From the NCBI RefSeq assembly GCF_031179145.1, contig NZ_JAPSIB010000001.1:342853-406852 (forward strand): a stretch of 64,000 bases of DNA, written 5' to 3'. Made by a program: the position numbers and the translations under genes. Origin of the DNA: Brevibacterium sp. (GTDB taxonomy: Bacteria; Actinomycetota; Actinomycetes; Actinomycetales; Brevibacteriaceae). Shown here piece after piece: positions 37,201-45,241 of the stretch (the stretch's first letter is position 1; each line of letters opens with the position of its first letter). The notes beneath the pieces are model-generated. The model did not search any database. It saw only the letters and a list, made by a program, of their open reading frames with translations, and was not told the origin of the DNA.

Positions 37201-37292
37201 GCCAAGGGCAGTCCGAGCAGATCGTTGATGTCCTTGAGGAAGCGGGCGGCGGACTCGGAGACGGCGGCGGTGCGCGACGTGATTCGGGCCAT
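34248..37292 (-). CDS. glnE: bifunctional glutamine synthetase adenylyltransferase/deadenylase
   Basis: A 1014-residue GlnE with two nucleotidyltransferase domains. The N-terminal one has GKTGARELNYVSDVDVVFV (about residue 230) and the C-terminal one MGRWGGREIGYFSDADAMYVY (about residue 730); each keeps the G-G/x-E-x-(x)-Y-x-SD-x-D core. One domain adenylylates, the other deadenylylates the tyrosine of GlnA in response to nitrogen status. It follows glnA2 by six bases in the operon small protein-glnA2-glnE. A purine-rich AGGCGACG spans the junction and serves as a weak ribosome-binding site. Confidence 0.96.
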   Translation of the reverse strand: MARITSRTAAVSESAARFLKDINDLLGLPLAFDSRFVDLLEASPDPHSAALGLLRVLEQADGVLPAFAAAIRAGEAEELAEDELNRPLLGRLLTVLGTSEAMVDHLVRHPDSLSLLLDPAPFLMISTPAASAPALREALLGSVGADPNDPAPRAKLVGDEGIIALRHAYRDALLRLVADDLSSEQPEEIVDQVMAVLSDLAAAAMDGALAIARSEIDPDASVRLAVIALGKTGARELNYVSDVDVVFVQATGADDAQRGLATEMAQRMRAILSDPGAEPALWEVDTALRPEGKAGALVRTMSEFTHYYADIAKNWEFQALLKARPVAGDWALGEEYVETLLPLVWEAASRQGFIDGIRAMRRRVVDLIPAAEAPRQIKLGRGGLRDVEFSAQLLQLVHGRSDVDIRTPNTLLALEALGEHGYIGQQDAHVFSAAYRFMRVVEHRVQIPRMLRNALIPDADDRLRILARSVFRFGPRSADRLEEARKDYAKKVTRLHEQIFYRPILEAAVGVHGAVVDAHSRGTSLQAAADRLRAFGYVDPEGALGHIKALTSGMSRASLVIRQVLPALLDWFSEGVDPDAGLLAFRRLSESLSSSGWFLKMLRDSGLAAKSVAEVLSLSRYATELLLRQPAAVAWLDNYSNLRARDLQVLRAEVDGLLRRHGGRAVGQMRETYSRELLRISLRDVLGVGDRAEIPGDLTALMDLTVQGALRAVRLDLDQEDIPDYEFSVIAMGRWGGREIGYFSDADAMYVYRPVDEDLGAEAKTKLSKHVNKVALQLASRLGSSEGAEGVELDADLRPEGKNGPLVRSFSSFQSYYAKWSQPWEAQALLRARPVAGDAPLIDDFTALIDPLRYPETMPSKALTQVRTLKARMEEERLPRNADKRRHLKLGRGSLSDVEWTVQLLQLQHAHRIEGLRTPSTLPALRVAAAEGLIPAEDATELATAWQLATDVRSAVMLYKGRTSHSLPTEYSELEATARLLGYPAGGGHELEDDYLRATRHARAVMEQRFYGFD

Positions 37293-37298
37293 CGTCGC

Positions 37299-38657
37299 CT
37301 ACATCGAGGTGAAGTGCTTGCTGAGTTCGTACGGGGTCACCTGGGCGCGATACTCGTTCCATTCCTGCCGTTTGTTGCGCAGGAAGAAGTCGAAGACCTC
37401 CTCGCCCAGCGTCTCGGCCACCAGGTCGGACTGCTCCATCGTCTCCAGGGCATGGGACAGACTCGAGGGCAGTGCCTGAATGCCCATCGCACGCCGCTCG
37501 ATGTCGGAGAGCAGCCAGACGTTGTCCTCCGCCTCGTCGGGCAGTTCGTACTCCTCCTCGATGCCCTTGAGCCCGGCCGCGAGCATGAGCGCGTACGACA
37601 GGTATGGGTTCGCCGAGGAGTCGAGCGCCCGGTACTCGACCCGCGCCGACGACGATTTGCCGGAGTTGTACTGGGGGACCCGCACGAGCGCGGACCGGTT
37701 CCGGTGTCCCCAGCAGATGTAGGACGGTGCTTCATGCCCGGTCCACAGACGTTTGTAGGAATTGACGTTCTGATTCGTCACCGCGGTGATCTCCGCGGCA
37801 TGGGTGAGGAGACCGGCGATGAATTGACGGCCGGTCTTCGACAGCTGGTAAGTGGCGCCGGGTTCGAAGAAGGCGTTGTTCTCGCCTTCGAACAGGGACA
37901 CATGTGTGTGCATCCCGTTGCCGGGGTGATCGGCCAGGGGTTTGGGCATGAACGAGGCGTAGACGCCCTGGGAGATCGCGACTTCCTTGATCACCGACCG
38001 GAAGGTCATGATGTTGTCGGCCATCGTCAGCGCGTCGGCATATCTCAGGTCGATCTCGTTCTGACCGGGGCCCGCCTCATGGTGGGAGAACTCGACGGAG
38101 AGTCCCATCGCCTCGAGCATTGTCACCGCTGACCTGCGGAAGTCATTGGCGGTGCCGCCGTTGACATGGTCGAAGTACCCGGCGGAATCGACGGGCACGG
38201 GTCGGGTGCCGTCGACGATTCCGGTGCGCGGGTCGAGGTTGTCGGTCTTGAACAGGTAGAACTCGACCTCTGGATGCACGTAGAAGGTGAATCCCTTCTC
38301 GGCCGCCTTCGCCAGCGTCCGTTTGAGGACGTTGCGCGGGTCGGCCGGAGCGGGCTCGCCACCCGGGACGTGGATGTCGCAGAACATCCTCCCCGTCGGT
38401 TCGGTCTCACCTCGCCACGGCAGCAGCGAGAATGTCGAAGGATCCGGTTTGAGGACCATGTCGGCCTCGAACACCCGCGACAGTCCCTCGACGGCGGACC
38501 CGTCGAAGCCGATCCCCTCGGAGAAGGCCCCTTCGAGCTCTGCCGGAACGATCGCGACGGACTTGAGCCCGCCGAGGACGTCGGTGAACCACAGTCGGAT
38601 GAACCGGACCTCCCGGTCCTCGACCGTGCGGAGGACGAACTCTTCCTGACGGCTCAT
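37299..38657 (-). CDS. glnA2: glutamine synthetase family protein GlnA2
   Basis: A 452-residue glutamine synthetase homologue, the GlnA2 group (Rv2222c) usually paired with glnE. It keeps the beta-grasp start (VRFIRLWFTDVLGGLKSV), the metal site segments HPEVEFYLFK and GNGMHTHVSLFEG, and NRSALVRVP. The region matching the GlnA adenylylation loop differs and is shorter. In other actinobacteria GlnA2 proteins include real glutamine synthetases and gamma-glutamylpolyamine synthetases, so the substrate is open. The ATG at 38655-38657 starts four bases after the upstream gene's stop. Confidence 0.93.
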   Translation of the reverse strand: MSRQEEFVLRTVEDREVRFIRLWFTDVLGGLKSVAIVPAELEGAFSEGIGFDGSAVEGLSRVFEADMVLKPDPSTFSLLPWRGETEPTGRMFCDIHVPGGEPAPADPRNVLKRTLAKAAEKGFTFYVHPEVEFYLFKTDNLDPRTGIVDGTRPVPVDSAGYFDHVNGGTANDFRRSAVTMLEAMGLSVEFSHHEAGPGQNEIDLRYADALTMADNIMTFRSVIKEVAISQGVYASFMPKPLADHPGNGMHTHVSLFEGENNAFFEPGATYQLSKTGRQFIAGLLTHAAEITAVTNQNVNSYKRLWTGHEAPSYICWGHRNRSALVRVPQYNSGKSSSARVEYRALDSSANPYLSYALMLAAGLKGIEEEYELPDEAEDNVWLLSDIERRAMGIQALPSSLSHALETMEQSDLVAETLGEEVFDFFLRNKRQEWNEYRAQVTPYELSKHFTSM

Positions 38658-38661
38658 CGAC

Positions 38662-38865
38662 TCAGCCGTTCCATTCTGCGTCTTGGTCGTCCCAGGCCTC
38701 GTTGCGGGACTTGGCCTTCTCAAGGGCGGCACGGGCCTCGGCCTCGGTGTCATAGGGACCCATCCGGTGGTTCCAATCGCTCACCAGACCCTTTTCGACC
38801 GCGTTGGTCTCCAGGTTGAAGTAGTACTTCGAGTTGGCGTTTTCAGCATCTTTGAACAGTCCCAT
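38662..38865 (-). CDS. small conserved actinobacterial protein (SPOR-like annotation)
   Basis: A 67-residue acidic protein (KYYFNLETNAVEKGLVSDW, then NHRMGPYDTEAEARAALEKA) with no signal peptide or membrane helix. Short proteins of this kind are often labelled SPOR-domain or hypothetical and sit directly ahead of glnA2 or map genes in actinobacteria. The fold looks like one beta hairpin plus a helix. GGAAGGG lies about six bases before the ATG. Its stop is four bases from the glnA2 start, so it leads the glnA2-glnE operon; its role is unknown. Confidence 0.82.
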   Translation of the reverse strand: MGLFKDAENANSKYYFNLETNAVEKGLVSDWNHRMGPYDTEAEARAALEKAKSRNEAWDDQDAEWNG

Positions 38866-39227
38866 GACGACCCTTCCATCGCAGTGTGCAGTCCTTGCCG
38901 TTTCAGCTTACCGGTTCGGACCCGCTCCCACCGGGATGGGCGCGGACGGCTGTGGGGGGTTCCCATCTGCTCTTTCACTGTGCTGCGGGGTGGTCTGTCG
39001 GTGGCTGGCGCACTCTCCTCGACACTGCGTTATCCGTGGCCGCAACACTGCGATCGGTGCGCCGCGGAAACATTCTTCCACGGAATCCGCAAGAAATCTG
39101 CTGTTTTCGCCGTTAAAGGTTTGCCTCCCAGACCTTAAGCGGAATACAGTGAGACGTACCCTCAGCCACGTCACCACGCGGCTGGATATGCCCACGTCGC
39201 AACGGGGCGAAATGAGAGAGGAAAGCA
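38866..39227. other. divergent promoter region of ald and the glnA2 operon
   Basis: No gene is seen in these 362 bases. The half next to ald is A/T-richer and should hold the ald promoter. In other actinobacteria ald is controlled by the Lrp-type regulator AldR, but I could not identify a convincing operator. Confidence 0.4.
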
Positions 39228-40346
39228 ATGCGCATTTCTGTGCCCACCGAGGTCAAGAACAACGAGTTCCGCGTCGCCATCACGGCAGCTGGAGTCCAGG
39301 AGCTCGTCTCCAATGGACATGAGGTCACCGTGCAGGCCGGCGCGGGCGAAGGTTCGTTCATCAGCGATGAGGAGTACACCGCAGCCGGTGCCACGATCGC
39401 TCCCGACGCCGCTTCGACGTGGGCTGCCGGAGACATGGTCCTCAAGGTCAAGGAGCCCATCGCTTCCGAGTACGGCTTCCTCCGCAAGGACCTCGTCCTG
39501 TTCACCTACCTCCACCTGGCCGCCGATCAGGCGCTGACGAACGCCCTGACGGAGGCCGGTACCACGGCGATCGCCTACGAGACCGTCCAGCCCGACGGCG
39601 GCGGCCTTCCGCTGCTCGCCCCCATGAGCGAGATCGCCGGTCGGCTCTCGACCCAGGTCGGAGCCCACAGCCTGCTCAAGGCCGAGGGCGGCCGCGGCAT
39701 CCTGCTCTCCGGGGTGCCTGGAGTCGACCGCGCCAACGTCGTCGTCATCGGTGCCGGTGTGGCCGGAACCAATGCCGCCCGGATGGCCCTGGGTCTCGGT
39801 GCCACGGTCGAAGTCATCGACATCAACATCCCCCGACTGCGCCAGATCGATGACACTTTCAACGGTGCGATCGCGACGAAGGTGTCGAACAAGTACGAGA
39901 TCACCAAGTCGCTGGCCACCGCCGACCTCGTCATCGGTTCGGTGCTCATCCCCGGCAAGAAGGCTCCGAAGCTCGTCACCGACGAGATGGTGGCAGGCAT
40001 GAAGCCCGGCTCCGTCCTCGTCGACATCGCCATCGACCAGGGCGGCTGCTTCGAGAACTCGCGTCCGACGACTCACGACGACCCGACCTTCACCGTCCAC
40101 AACTCGGTCTACTACTGCGTGGCGAACATGCCCGGTGCGGTGCCGAACACGGCGACCAAGGCACTGACCAACGCGACCCTGCCGTTCGCGGTCAAGCTGG
40201 CCAACCAGGGATGGCACCAGGCACTGTCGAACGACTCGGCGCTGGCTCGCGGCCTCAACACCCACAACGGCCACGTCACCAATGACAACGTCGCCGAAGC
40301 CTTCGGCCTCGAGGCCGTCTCGGTCGCGCACGCTCTCGCCAGCTGA
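39228..40346 (+). CDS. ald: alanine dehydrogenase
   Basis: A 372-residue NAD-dependent enzyme that interconverts alanine and pyruvate plus ammonia. The N-terminal MRISVPTEVKNNEFRVAIT, the LHLAADQ loop, the substrate and NAD domain motif VVIGAGVAGTNAARMALGLGA (about residues 171-191) and the catalytic Asp region VDIAIDQGGCFE are all intact. AGAGAGGAAAG gives a good ribosome-binding site. It stands alone as a transcription unit ending in an intrinsic terminator, close to the glnA2-glnE operon but on the other strand. Confidence 0.96.
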   Translation: MRISVPTEVKNNEFRVAITAAGVQELVSNGHEVTVQAGAGEGSFISDEEYTAAGATIAPDAASTWAAGDMVLKVKEPIASEYGFLRKDLVLFTYLHLAADQALTNALTEAGTTAIAYETVQPDGGGLPLLAPMSEIAGRLSTQVGAHSLLKAEGGRGILLSGVPGVDRANVVVIGAGVAGTNAARMALGLGATVEVIDINIPRLRQIDDTFNGAIATKVSNKYEITKSLATADLVIGSVLIPGKKAPKLVTDEMVAGMKPGSVLVDIAIDQGGCFENSRPTTHDDPTFTVHNSVYYCVANMPGAVPNTATKALTNATLPFAVKLANQGWHQALSNDSALARGLNTHNGHVTNDNVAEAFGLEAVSVAHALAS

Positions 40347-40372
40347 GAAGGCGCGGGCCGGCCGACCGCTTG

Positions 40373-40434
40373 GGCACCGCTGGCCGCAATTCACCCCGAT
40401 GCAATGGGGCGTATTGCGGCCAACGGTGCCTTTT
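40373..40434 (+). terminator. intrinsic terminator of ald
   Basis: A long imperfect hairpin (outer arms GGCACCG at 40373-40379 and CGGTGCC at 40424-40430, inner arm GGCCGCAAT with ATTGCGGCC) is followed by TTTT. Confidence 0.8.
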
Positions 40435-40560
40435 GCATATCTCTCCGGGTGAACTACGTCCAGCGGTGCGTTGTGAATTGGTCCCGAAGCGACCGGACCC
40501 GCGGTGGGAAGTGCAGCTAAGCACTGCGGAAGCGGTGAGTTCAGTGGGGATTCGCGTTGA

Positions 40561-40983
40561 ACTTCTGACCGCCAGGACGCCCTGCTCGGAGCCGCACGCT
40601 TGGTGGTGGCCGCCCGTGAGCTCGTCGGCGATTTCGAGCCGGGTGCTCTGCACACCGCGTCCGGTCAGCTGACGGTGTACCCGAATTCCCCGGTCGTCGT
40701 CGCCGAGCACAGCTGGGATCAGAACCCGTATTCTGAGGACGGGGTCGAGCTGGCATGGTCGGTCGCGGATGATCTGGGACTCAACTCGGCGAAGGTGATG
40801 GTCGTGGCCGGACATGACTCGACCAACATGAAGGACGAGGCGCCCACCGTCATGCTCTTCATCCCCAGCGTCGACGGAATCTCGCACAGCCTGCAGGAGT
40901 TCACGAAGGACGAGGATCTCGTCTTGGAGCTCCATCACCTCACCGAGGTGGTCCTTCGGCTCGCCGCCGGTGCCGTGGCCTGA
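40561..40983 (+). pseudogene. remnant of M20 amidohydrolase (allantoate/N-carbamoyl type)
   Basis: Two pieces of a Zn-dependent amidohydrolase are joined in one frame without a proper start. The first (LLGAARLVVAARELVGDF up to TVYPNSPVVV) matches the lid domain and the second (SWDQNPYSEDGVELAWSVAD, then VVAGHDSTNMK and FIPSVDGISHS) the C-terminal catalytic part. The N-terminal two thirds, and the lid section between PVVV and SWDQ, are missing, and a stop lies in frame just upstream at 40558. It is a decayed gene; the intact enzyme hydrolyses allantoate, ureidoglycine or N-carbamoyl amino acids. The GntR gene nearby may be a leftover of the same locus (inference). Confidence 0.75.
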
Positions 40984-41034
40984 TCACTCCAGCAGTGCGG
41001 GGAGCGCGACCAGTCAGTTGATTGCGCCGCCGGG

Positions 41035-41640
41035 TCAATAGATGTCGTCGACGTCTTGGTTGTCGTCGACGAGCTTCTTCGCCAGCGGCTCCCACTTGTC
41101 GTAGGCATCGGGGTAGGCCGAGCGCTGCACTTCCTGTGCGGCATCACCGGGGTCGATGTCCTCCCAGTTGTCGATCTGGGTCAGCCCGGGGTTGGATGTC
41201 TCGGAATCGACTCCGTAGAAGGCTTTCGATGCATACACGGTGTCGGTGACTTCGTCAGCCGATCCCCAGTTCATCGAGGGACGCTGCTGGAAGGCGCCGG
41301 CGGAATCGCGGTCCCCGCCGTCGAGGTCGTTGAGGCTCGATTCCTGCAGTGCGGTCATCACGGCGATCGTCTGCGCCTGCTTCGACAGGTCTGCGCCCTT
41401 GCCGACGCCGATGATGGTGCGCGCGTTGTCGATCTGCTCCTCACTCAGCTCGTCCGGGCCATCAATCCCTCCGGGCGGTCCGGCGTCGGATTCTCCGCCG
41501 GCCGAGGCTCCTGCGTTCTCCTGGCTGACGCCTCCGGACATCGAGTCGGCCGCGGCAGAGGTCGCCGTTGCCAGGGAGACTCCCCCGGCGAGGACGGCGG
41601 CGGACAGTGCAGTCACCGCAAGTGTGCGCGCACGTTTCAT
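41035..41640 (-). CDS. secreted lysozyme-like cell-wall protein
   Basis: A 201-residue exported protein with a Sec signal peptide (basic MKRAR, hydrophobic core, cleavage probable near TSAAADS at residues 27-33). Residues about 65-195 form a domain with TIIGVGKG, AVMTALQESSLNDLDGGDRDSAGAFQQRPSMNWG split by short gaps, and EVQRSAYPDAYDKWEP. Actinobacterial secreted proteins with this domain usually also carry an NlpC/P60 or SLT domain; here it stands alone. The ESSL glutamate could be catalytic. The substrate is probably peptidoglycan, by inference. GAGAAAGTGAGA precedes the ATG. Confidence 0.72.
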   Translation of the reverse strand: MKRARTLAVTALSAAVLAGGVSLATATSAAADSMSGGVSQENAGASAGGESDAGPPGGIDGPDELSEEQIDNARTIIGVGKGADLSKQAQTIAVMTALQESSLNDLDGGDRDSAGAFQQRPSMNWGSADEVTDTVYASKAFYGVDSETSNPGLTQIDNWEDIDPGDAAQEVQRSAYPDAYDKWEPLAKKLVDDNQDVDDIY

Positions 41641-42069
41641 CTGTTCTCACTTTCTCTTGATCGGGTACTCGACCCGGTCGGCGACTCCTGGTGCGCGGCA
41701 CACGCAGTGTGTTCTGTGGCATTTGGTCTGTGGTCGGCACAGGAATCCCGGAGCAGAAGGTGCCGTGGAATCGCCCCACACCACACTGACGGACCGAACG
41801 GCCCCGTTCAATGCAGAGAGACTCCGAGAACACTTATTCTCGTCGCAACGAATCGTCACGGTTCCGTGTGCATGCGATCAGAGTTCGCTGCATGCTCCGC
41901 GGTCACCGGCGGCGCTCTCACCCGCCCGTGACCGAGGTCTCGCTGGGTTCGTCGGGCTGTTCGCAGACGTGAGCCAGGGAAGACTCAGATGCGGCGAGGT
42001 GGCCTCCTCTGCCCTCGACCGGCGTCCACCGCTCAGCCGCCTGTCACAAATGCGATGGCCGAGTTCAGC
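41641..42069. other. 429-bp gap, no gene seen
   Basis: This lies between two minus-strand genes, so it holds the promoter of the secreted protein and the 3' end of the GntR transcript. A c-di-AMP riboswitch, common ahead of such wall-protein genes in actinobacteria, was looked for but its conserved blocks are not present. Confidence 0.35.
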
Positions 42070-42801
42070 TCAGGCGGCGGGCGGGGGCGGTGTGGTGGTC
42101 GAGCGGAAGTGCTCCTCGCACAGGCGGCCGGCCTCGAGCGAGTCGCCGGCCGCGATGGCATCGACGATGGCGGCATGATCGTGCACGGCCCGTTCGAACA
42201 GCTTGACGGAGAACGGATCGTGCCGGAACCCCGCGTTGATCTTCATGTCGATGTCAATGGCCATGCGGGCGAGCTCCGGATTGTGGCAGGCCCGGGCGAT
42301 GGCGAAATGGAATTGCGCGTCGGCGGTCCGGGCGGCGGCCGCCTCGGCGAGTTCGGAGTACGTCGCCGCCAGCTCCCGCAGCTGTGAGAGCTCGTCGTCG
42401 GTGCGTCGCAGAGCAGCGACGGCGGCAAGCGTGTTGTGGAAGACGGCGCGGGCGTCGAGCAGGTTCCGCCGCTCGGCGTGGAACTCGCCGATCCGTTCGG
42501 CCATCGGCGCCAGGGCTGTCGGCTCCGCGCTTGAGACGAACGTTCCTCCCCCACGACCGCGGCGGCGCTCGACGACGCCGAGGCGCTCGAGACGCTCCAG
42601 CGCCGCCCGGACACTCGAGCGCGAGACCTGGAGGGCGGCGGCAAGCGCACGCTCACCGGGAAGCATCGTGCCCACAGGCAGCGCTCCGACGGCGATTCCC
42701 GACAGGATGTGATCAGCGATCTGCTGAGGTGCGCTGGTGAGGCTGACGACGTCGCCGAGCCCGGAGAACTCCTGTGTCCCTGGGTCGATCTGATCGTTCA
42801 T
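42070..42801 (-). CDS. GntR-family regulator, FCD (FadR) type
   Basis: A 243-residue regulator. The winged helix is at residues 25-92 (ADHILSGIAVGALPVGTMLP, then ERALAAALQVSRSSVRAALE), followed by an all-helical FCD domain with the metal ligand set Asp/His/His/His (FHFAIARACHN, and the late EEHF). FCD regulators sense small carboxylic acids. The GGGAGG about four bases before the ATG is a good ribosome-binding site. No intact catabolic operon is adjacent; the nearest candidate target is the decayed amidohydrolase about 1.1 kb away. Confidence 0.87.
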   Translation of the reverse strand: MNDQIDPGTQEFSGLGDVVSLTSAPQQIADHILSGIAVGALPVGTMLPGERALAAALQVSRSSVRAALERLERLGVVERRRGRGGGTFVSSAEPTALAPMAERIGEFHAERRNLLDARAVFHNTLAAVAALRRTDDELSQLRELAATYSELAEAAAARTADAQFHFAIARACHNPELARMAIDIDMKINAGFRHDPFSVKLFERAVHDHAAIVDAIAAGDSLEAGRLCEEHFRSTTTPPPPAA

Positions 42802-42952
42802 CGCACCTCCCGGTTGATCGGCCGCCGCCGGTGATCGTGGCCGCGCGACTTCGGCAGGATCGAGTCTAAACCGCCGCGCCGCCTTTCGGACATGTCGACA
42901 GGCACGGCAGTTGTGGAATAACTGCGCGATCCCGCTCTAGAATCGAGTCATC

Positions 42953-43867
42953 ATGACTTCAGCGCCACGCCTGCTCACACCCGGCACGGTCTCCCCCGAG
43001 CGTCCCGTGCCCCCGACCATCGTCCGTCCCGAGTACGTCGGGCGCGCCGACGCCGACGAGGGCCGCGGCCATAACTTCTACACTCCCGAGGAAGTCGAGA
43101 AGGTCCGGCAGGCGGGCTCGATCGCGGCGAACGCCCTGGCCGCAGTCGGGGAGATCATCGCCCCGGGCGTCACCACTGATGCGATCGATGCGCGAGCCCA
43201 CGAGTTCATGTGCGATCACGGCGCCTACCCCTCGACCCTGGGGTACCGCGGGTTCCCCAAATCGGTGTGCACCTCGATCAACGAGGTGATCTGCCACGGG
43301 ATCCCGGATTCCACCGTGCTCGTCGACGGCGACATCATCAACGTCGACATCACCGCTTACATCGACGGCATGCACGGCGACACGAACTACACGTTCTGCG
43401 TCGGGGACGTCGCCGAGGAATCACGGCTGCTGGTCGAGCGGACCTGGGAGGCGATGATGCGCGGCATCAAAGCGGTGAAGCCGGGCCGGGAGATCAACAT
43501 CATCGGCCGCGTGATCGAGAAGTATGCGAAGCGGTTCGGCTACGGCGTCGTCCGCGACTACAGCGGCCACGGCGTCGGCCGTGAGTTCCATTCCGGACTC
43601 ATCATCCCCCACTACGACGCCGCACCGGCCCACGCCGAGGTGATGGAGCCGGGAATGATCTTCACCATCGAACCCATGCTCAATCTCGGGACCGAGGCAT
43701 GGGACGTCTGGGACGATTCCTGGACCGTGGTGACGAAGGACAGGAAACGATCGGCTCAGTTCGAACACACCCTTGTCGTCACCGAGACCGGTGCCGATAT
43801 CCTGACTCTGCCGGATGCGGACACCGCCATCGCGCAGGGACCGAAGAGACTCGAGGAATCCAGATGA
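42953..43867 (+). CDS. map: methionine aminopeptidase, type I
   Basis: A 304-residue enzyme that removes the initiator methionine. It has an N-terminal extension of about 45 residues with a Pro-rich segment (as in the MetAP-1c group of actinobacteria) and the five metal ligands in [30 protein letters not shown], and FTIEPML, plus the late FEHT. The ATG lies nine bases after TAGAAT, giving a very short leader and no ribosome-binding site. Its stop overlaps the ppgK start by four bases, so both are in one operon. Confidence 0.94.
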   Translation: MTSAPRLLTPGTVSPERPVPPTIVRPEYVGRADADEGRGHNFYTPEEVEKVRQAGSIAANALAAVGEIIAPGVTTDAIDARAHEFMCDHGAYPSTLGYRGFPKSVCTSINEVICHGIPDSTVLVDGDIINVDITAYIDGMHGDTNYTFCVGDVAEESRLLVERTWEAMMRGIKAVKPGREINIIGRVIEKYAKRFGYGVVRDYSGHGVGREFHSGLIIPHYDAAPAHAEVMEPGMIFTIEPMLNLGTEAWDVWDDSWTVVTKDRKRSAQFEHTLVVTETGADILTLPDADTAIAQGPKRLEESR

Positions 43868-44715
43868 CACAGGGCACCCAGGGGCGCTTGAGCATTGGAA
43901 TCGACATCGGCGGCACCGGCATCAAGGCCGCTCTCGTCGACATCGTCACCGGCAAGCTGCTCTTCAAACGAGTGCGGGTCTTCACTCCGAAGCCGAGCAC
44001 CCCCGAGGCGGTGGCCCAGGCGATCACCGAGGTGTACGAACTGCTCGTCGCCAGGGCCCTGGAATCGGAATGCATCGACGACCGCAGCGTCCTCGACGCG
44101 CTGCCGCTGGGCTGCGGGTTCCCGGGCGTCGTGTGCAACGGCCGCGTGGAATACATTGCGAACCTCGACAAGAGGTGGCGTGAGTGGCCGATCGAGGACT
44201 ATCTGCGGGAGCAGACCGGCAAGACGGTCCACCTGATGAATGACGCAGACGCCGCGGGACTGGCGGAGATGAGCTTCGGCGCCGGGACGAAATTCCGGAA
44301 GAAGACGGTGCTGATGACGACATTGGGCACCGGCATCGGAACCGCGCTGTTCACTCAGGGCAGGCTCGTGCCCTACACCGAGTTCGGCCACATCGAGATG
44401 AACGGCCGCGACGCCGAGACGCAGGCGGCGGAATCGGTCAAGGTCCGCGAGGGCCTCGAATACCCCGAATGGGCCGAGCGCCTCCAGCAGTACTACTCGA
44501 TGATGGAGCTCCTGGTCTGCCCCGACCTCATCATCGTCGGCGGCGGGGTCTCCAAGTCCCATCAGCAGTTCCTGCCCCTGATCAAGACCCGGGCACAGAT
44601 GGAGCCGGCGAAGTACCGCAACGACTCCGGCACGATCGGCGCCGCAGTGCTGGCCGCCAACCGAGGCAAAGCGAAGGTCCGGAAGCGAAAGAAGGCACCC
44701 GTCGAGGCGGTCTGA
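43864..44715 (+). CDS. ppgK: polyphosphate glucokinase
   Basis: A 283-residue ROK-family kinase that phosphorylates glucose with polyphosphate or ATP. Motifs are the phosphate loop [13 protein letters not shown] (residues 11-23), [24 protein letters not shown] with the catalytic Asp, [12 protein letters not shown], and the ROK element in [13 protein letters not shown]; the classic ROK zinc cysteines are missing, as in PPGKs. The basic tail ([11 protein letters not shown]) could bind polyphosphate. Translation is coupled to map through the ATGA overlap. It occurs mostly in Actinobacteria. Confidence 0.93.
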   Translation: MTQGTQGRLSIGIDIGGTGIKAALVDIVTGKLLFKRVRVFTPKPSTPEAVAQAITEVYELLVARALESECIDDRSVLDALPLGCGFPGVVCNGRVEYIANLDKRWREWPIEDYLREQTGKTVHLMNDADAAGLAEMSFGAGTKFRKKTVLMTTLGTGIGTALFTQGRLVPYTEFGHIEMNGRDAETQAAESVKVREGLEYPEWAERLQQYYSMMELLVCPDLIIVGGGVSKSHQQFLPLIKTRAQMEPAKYRNDSGTIGAAVLAANRGKAKVRKRKKAPVEAV

Positions 44716-44726
44716 AGCGGTTGAGA

Positions 44727-45115
44727 GAGGACAGGCCACCGATACGCCGGGTTCTGTTATCGAGTCGGTTGCCCTCCTCGACTGACGGCCATCTATCTGG
44801 GACCGATGTTGCCACCGGCCTCGAGCGATCCACCCGACGACTCGGCGAGCAGCCTCTAATGCCGTCTGTCTGATCTTGCTCCGGATGGGGTTTACCCAGC
44901 AGCGCCGGTCACCCGGCACTCTGGTGGTCTCTTACACCACCGTTTCACCCTTACCGACCGCAGCCGATCCGAAGATCGGCGACGGCAGGCGGTCTGCTTT
45001 CTGTTGCACTTGCCCGCGGGTTGCCCCGGGTGGGTGTTACCCACCATCCTGCTCTGCGGAGCCCGGACGTTCCTCAGCCCGAAACCGGGCCGCGGCCGTC
45101 TGGTGACCTGTCCTC
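44727..45115 (-). ncRNA. rnpB: RNase P RNA, class A
   Basis: The catalytic RNA of RNase P, about 389 bases. The P1 helix is formed by GAGGACAGG at the 5' end and CCTGTCCTC at the 3' end. Conserved parts on the minus strand include GAGGAACGTCCGGGCTCC near the 5' end, AGAAAGCAGACCGCC, GGTAAGGGTGAAACGGT and ACAGAACCCGGCGTATCG near the 3' end. It matures tRNA 5' ends with RnpA. It is read towards ppgK, with only 11 bases between them. No promoter was assigned. Confidence 0.97.
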
Positions 45116-45229
45116 AAGTCCCCCATCCTACCCGCGCGGACCCTGCCCGCGGCCACTCCTCCTCGCTCGGCGGCACCGAGGTGATGCAACTAACGTGAGA
45201 CGCCCGGGCGTCCCTCCCCCGGCCCGCCC

Positions 45230-45235
45230 TACCAT
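45230..45235 (+). promoter_or_regulatory. -10 element of yaaA
   Basis: TACCAT ends six bases before the GTG at 45242. The intervening GGTGAG abuts the start codon, so a leaderless transcript is more likely than a Shine-Dalgarno start. Confidence 0.5.
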
Positions 45236-45241
45236 GGTGAG

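Noticed and set aside
35655-38132. 825-residue plus-strand frame opposite glnE and glnA2
   Set aside because: A shadow of two well-supported genes; it crosses their boundary and has no ribosome-binding site.
41641-42069. c-di-AMP (ydaO-type) riboswitch ahead of the secreted protein
   Set aside because: The conserved GGGGACC and GGGTGAATC blocks are missing in the right order.
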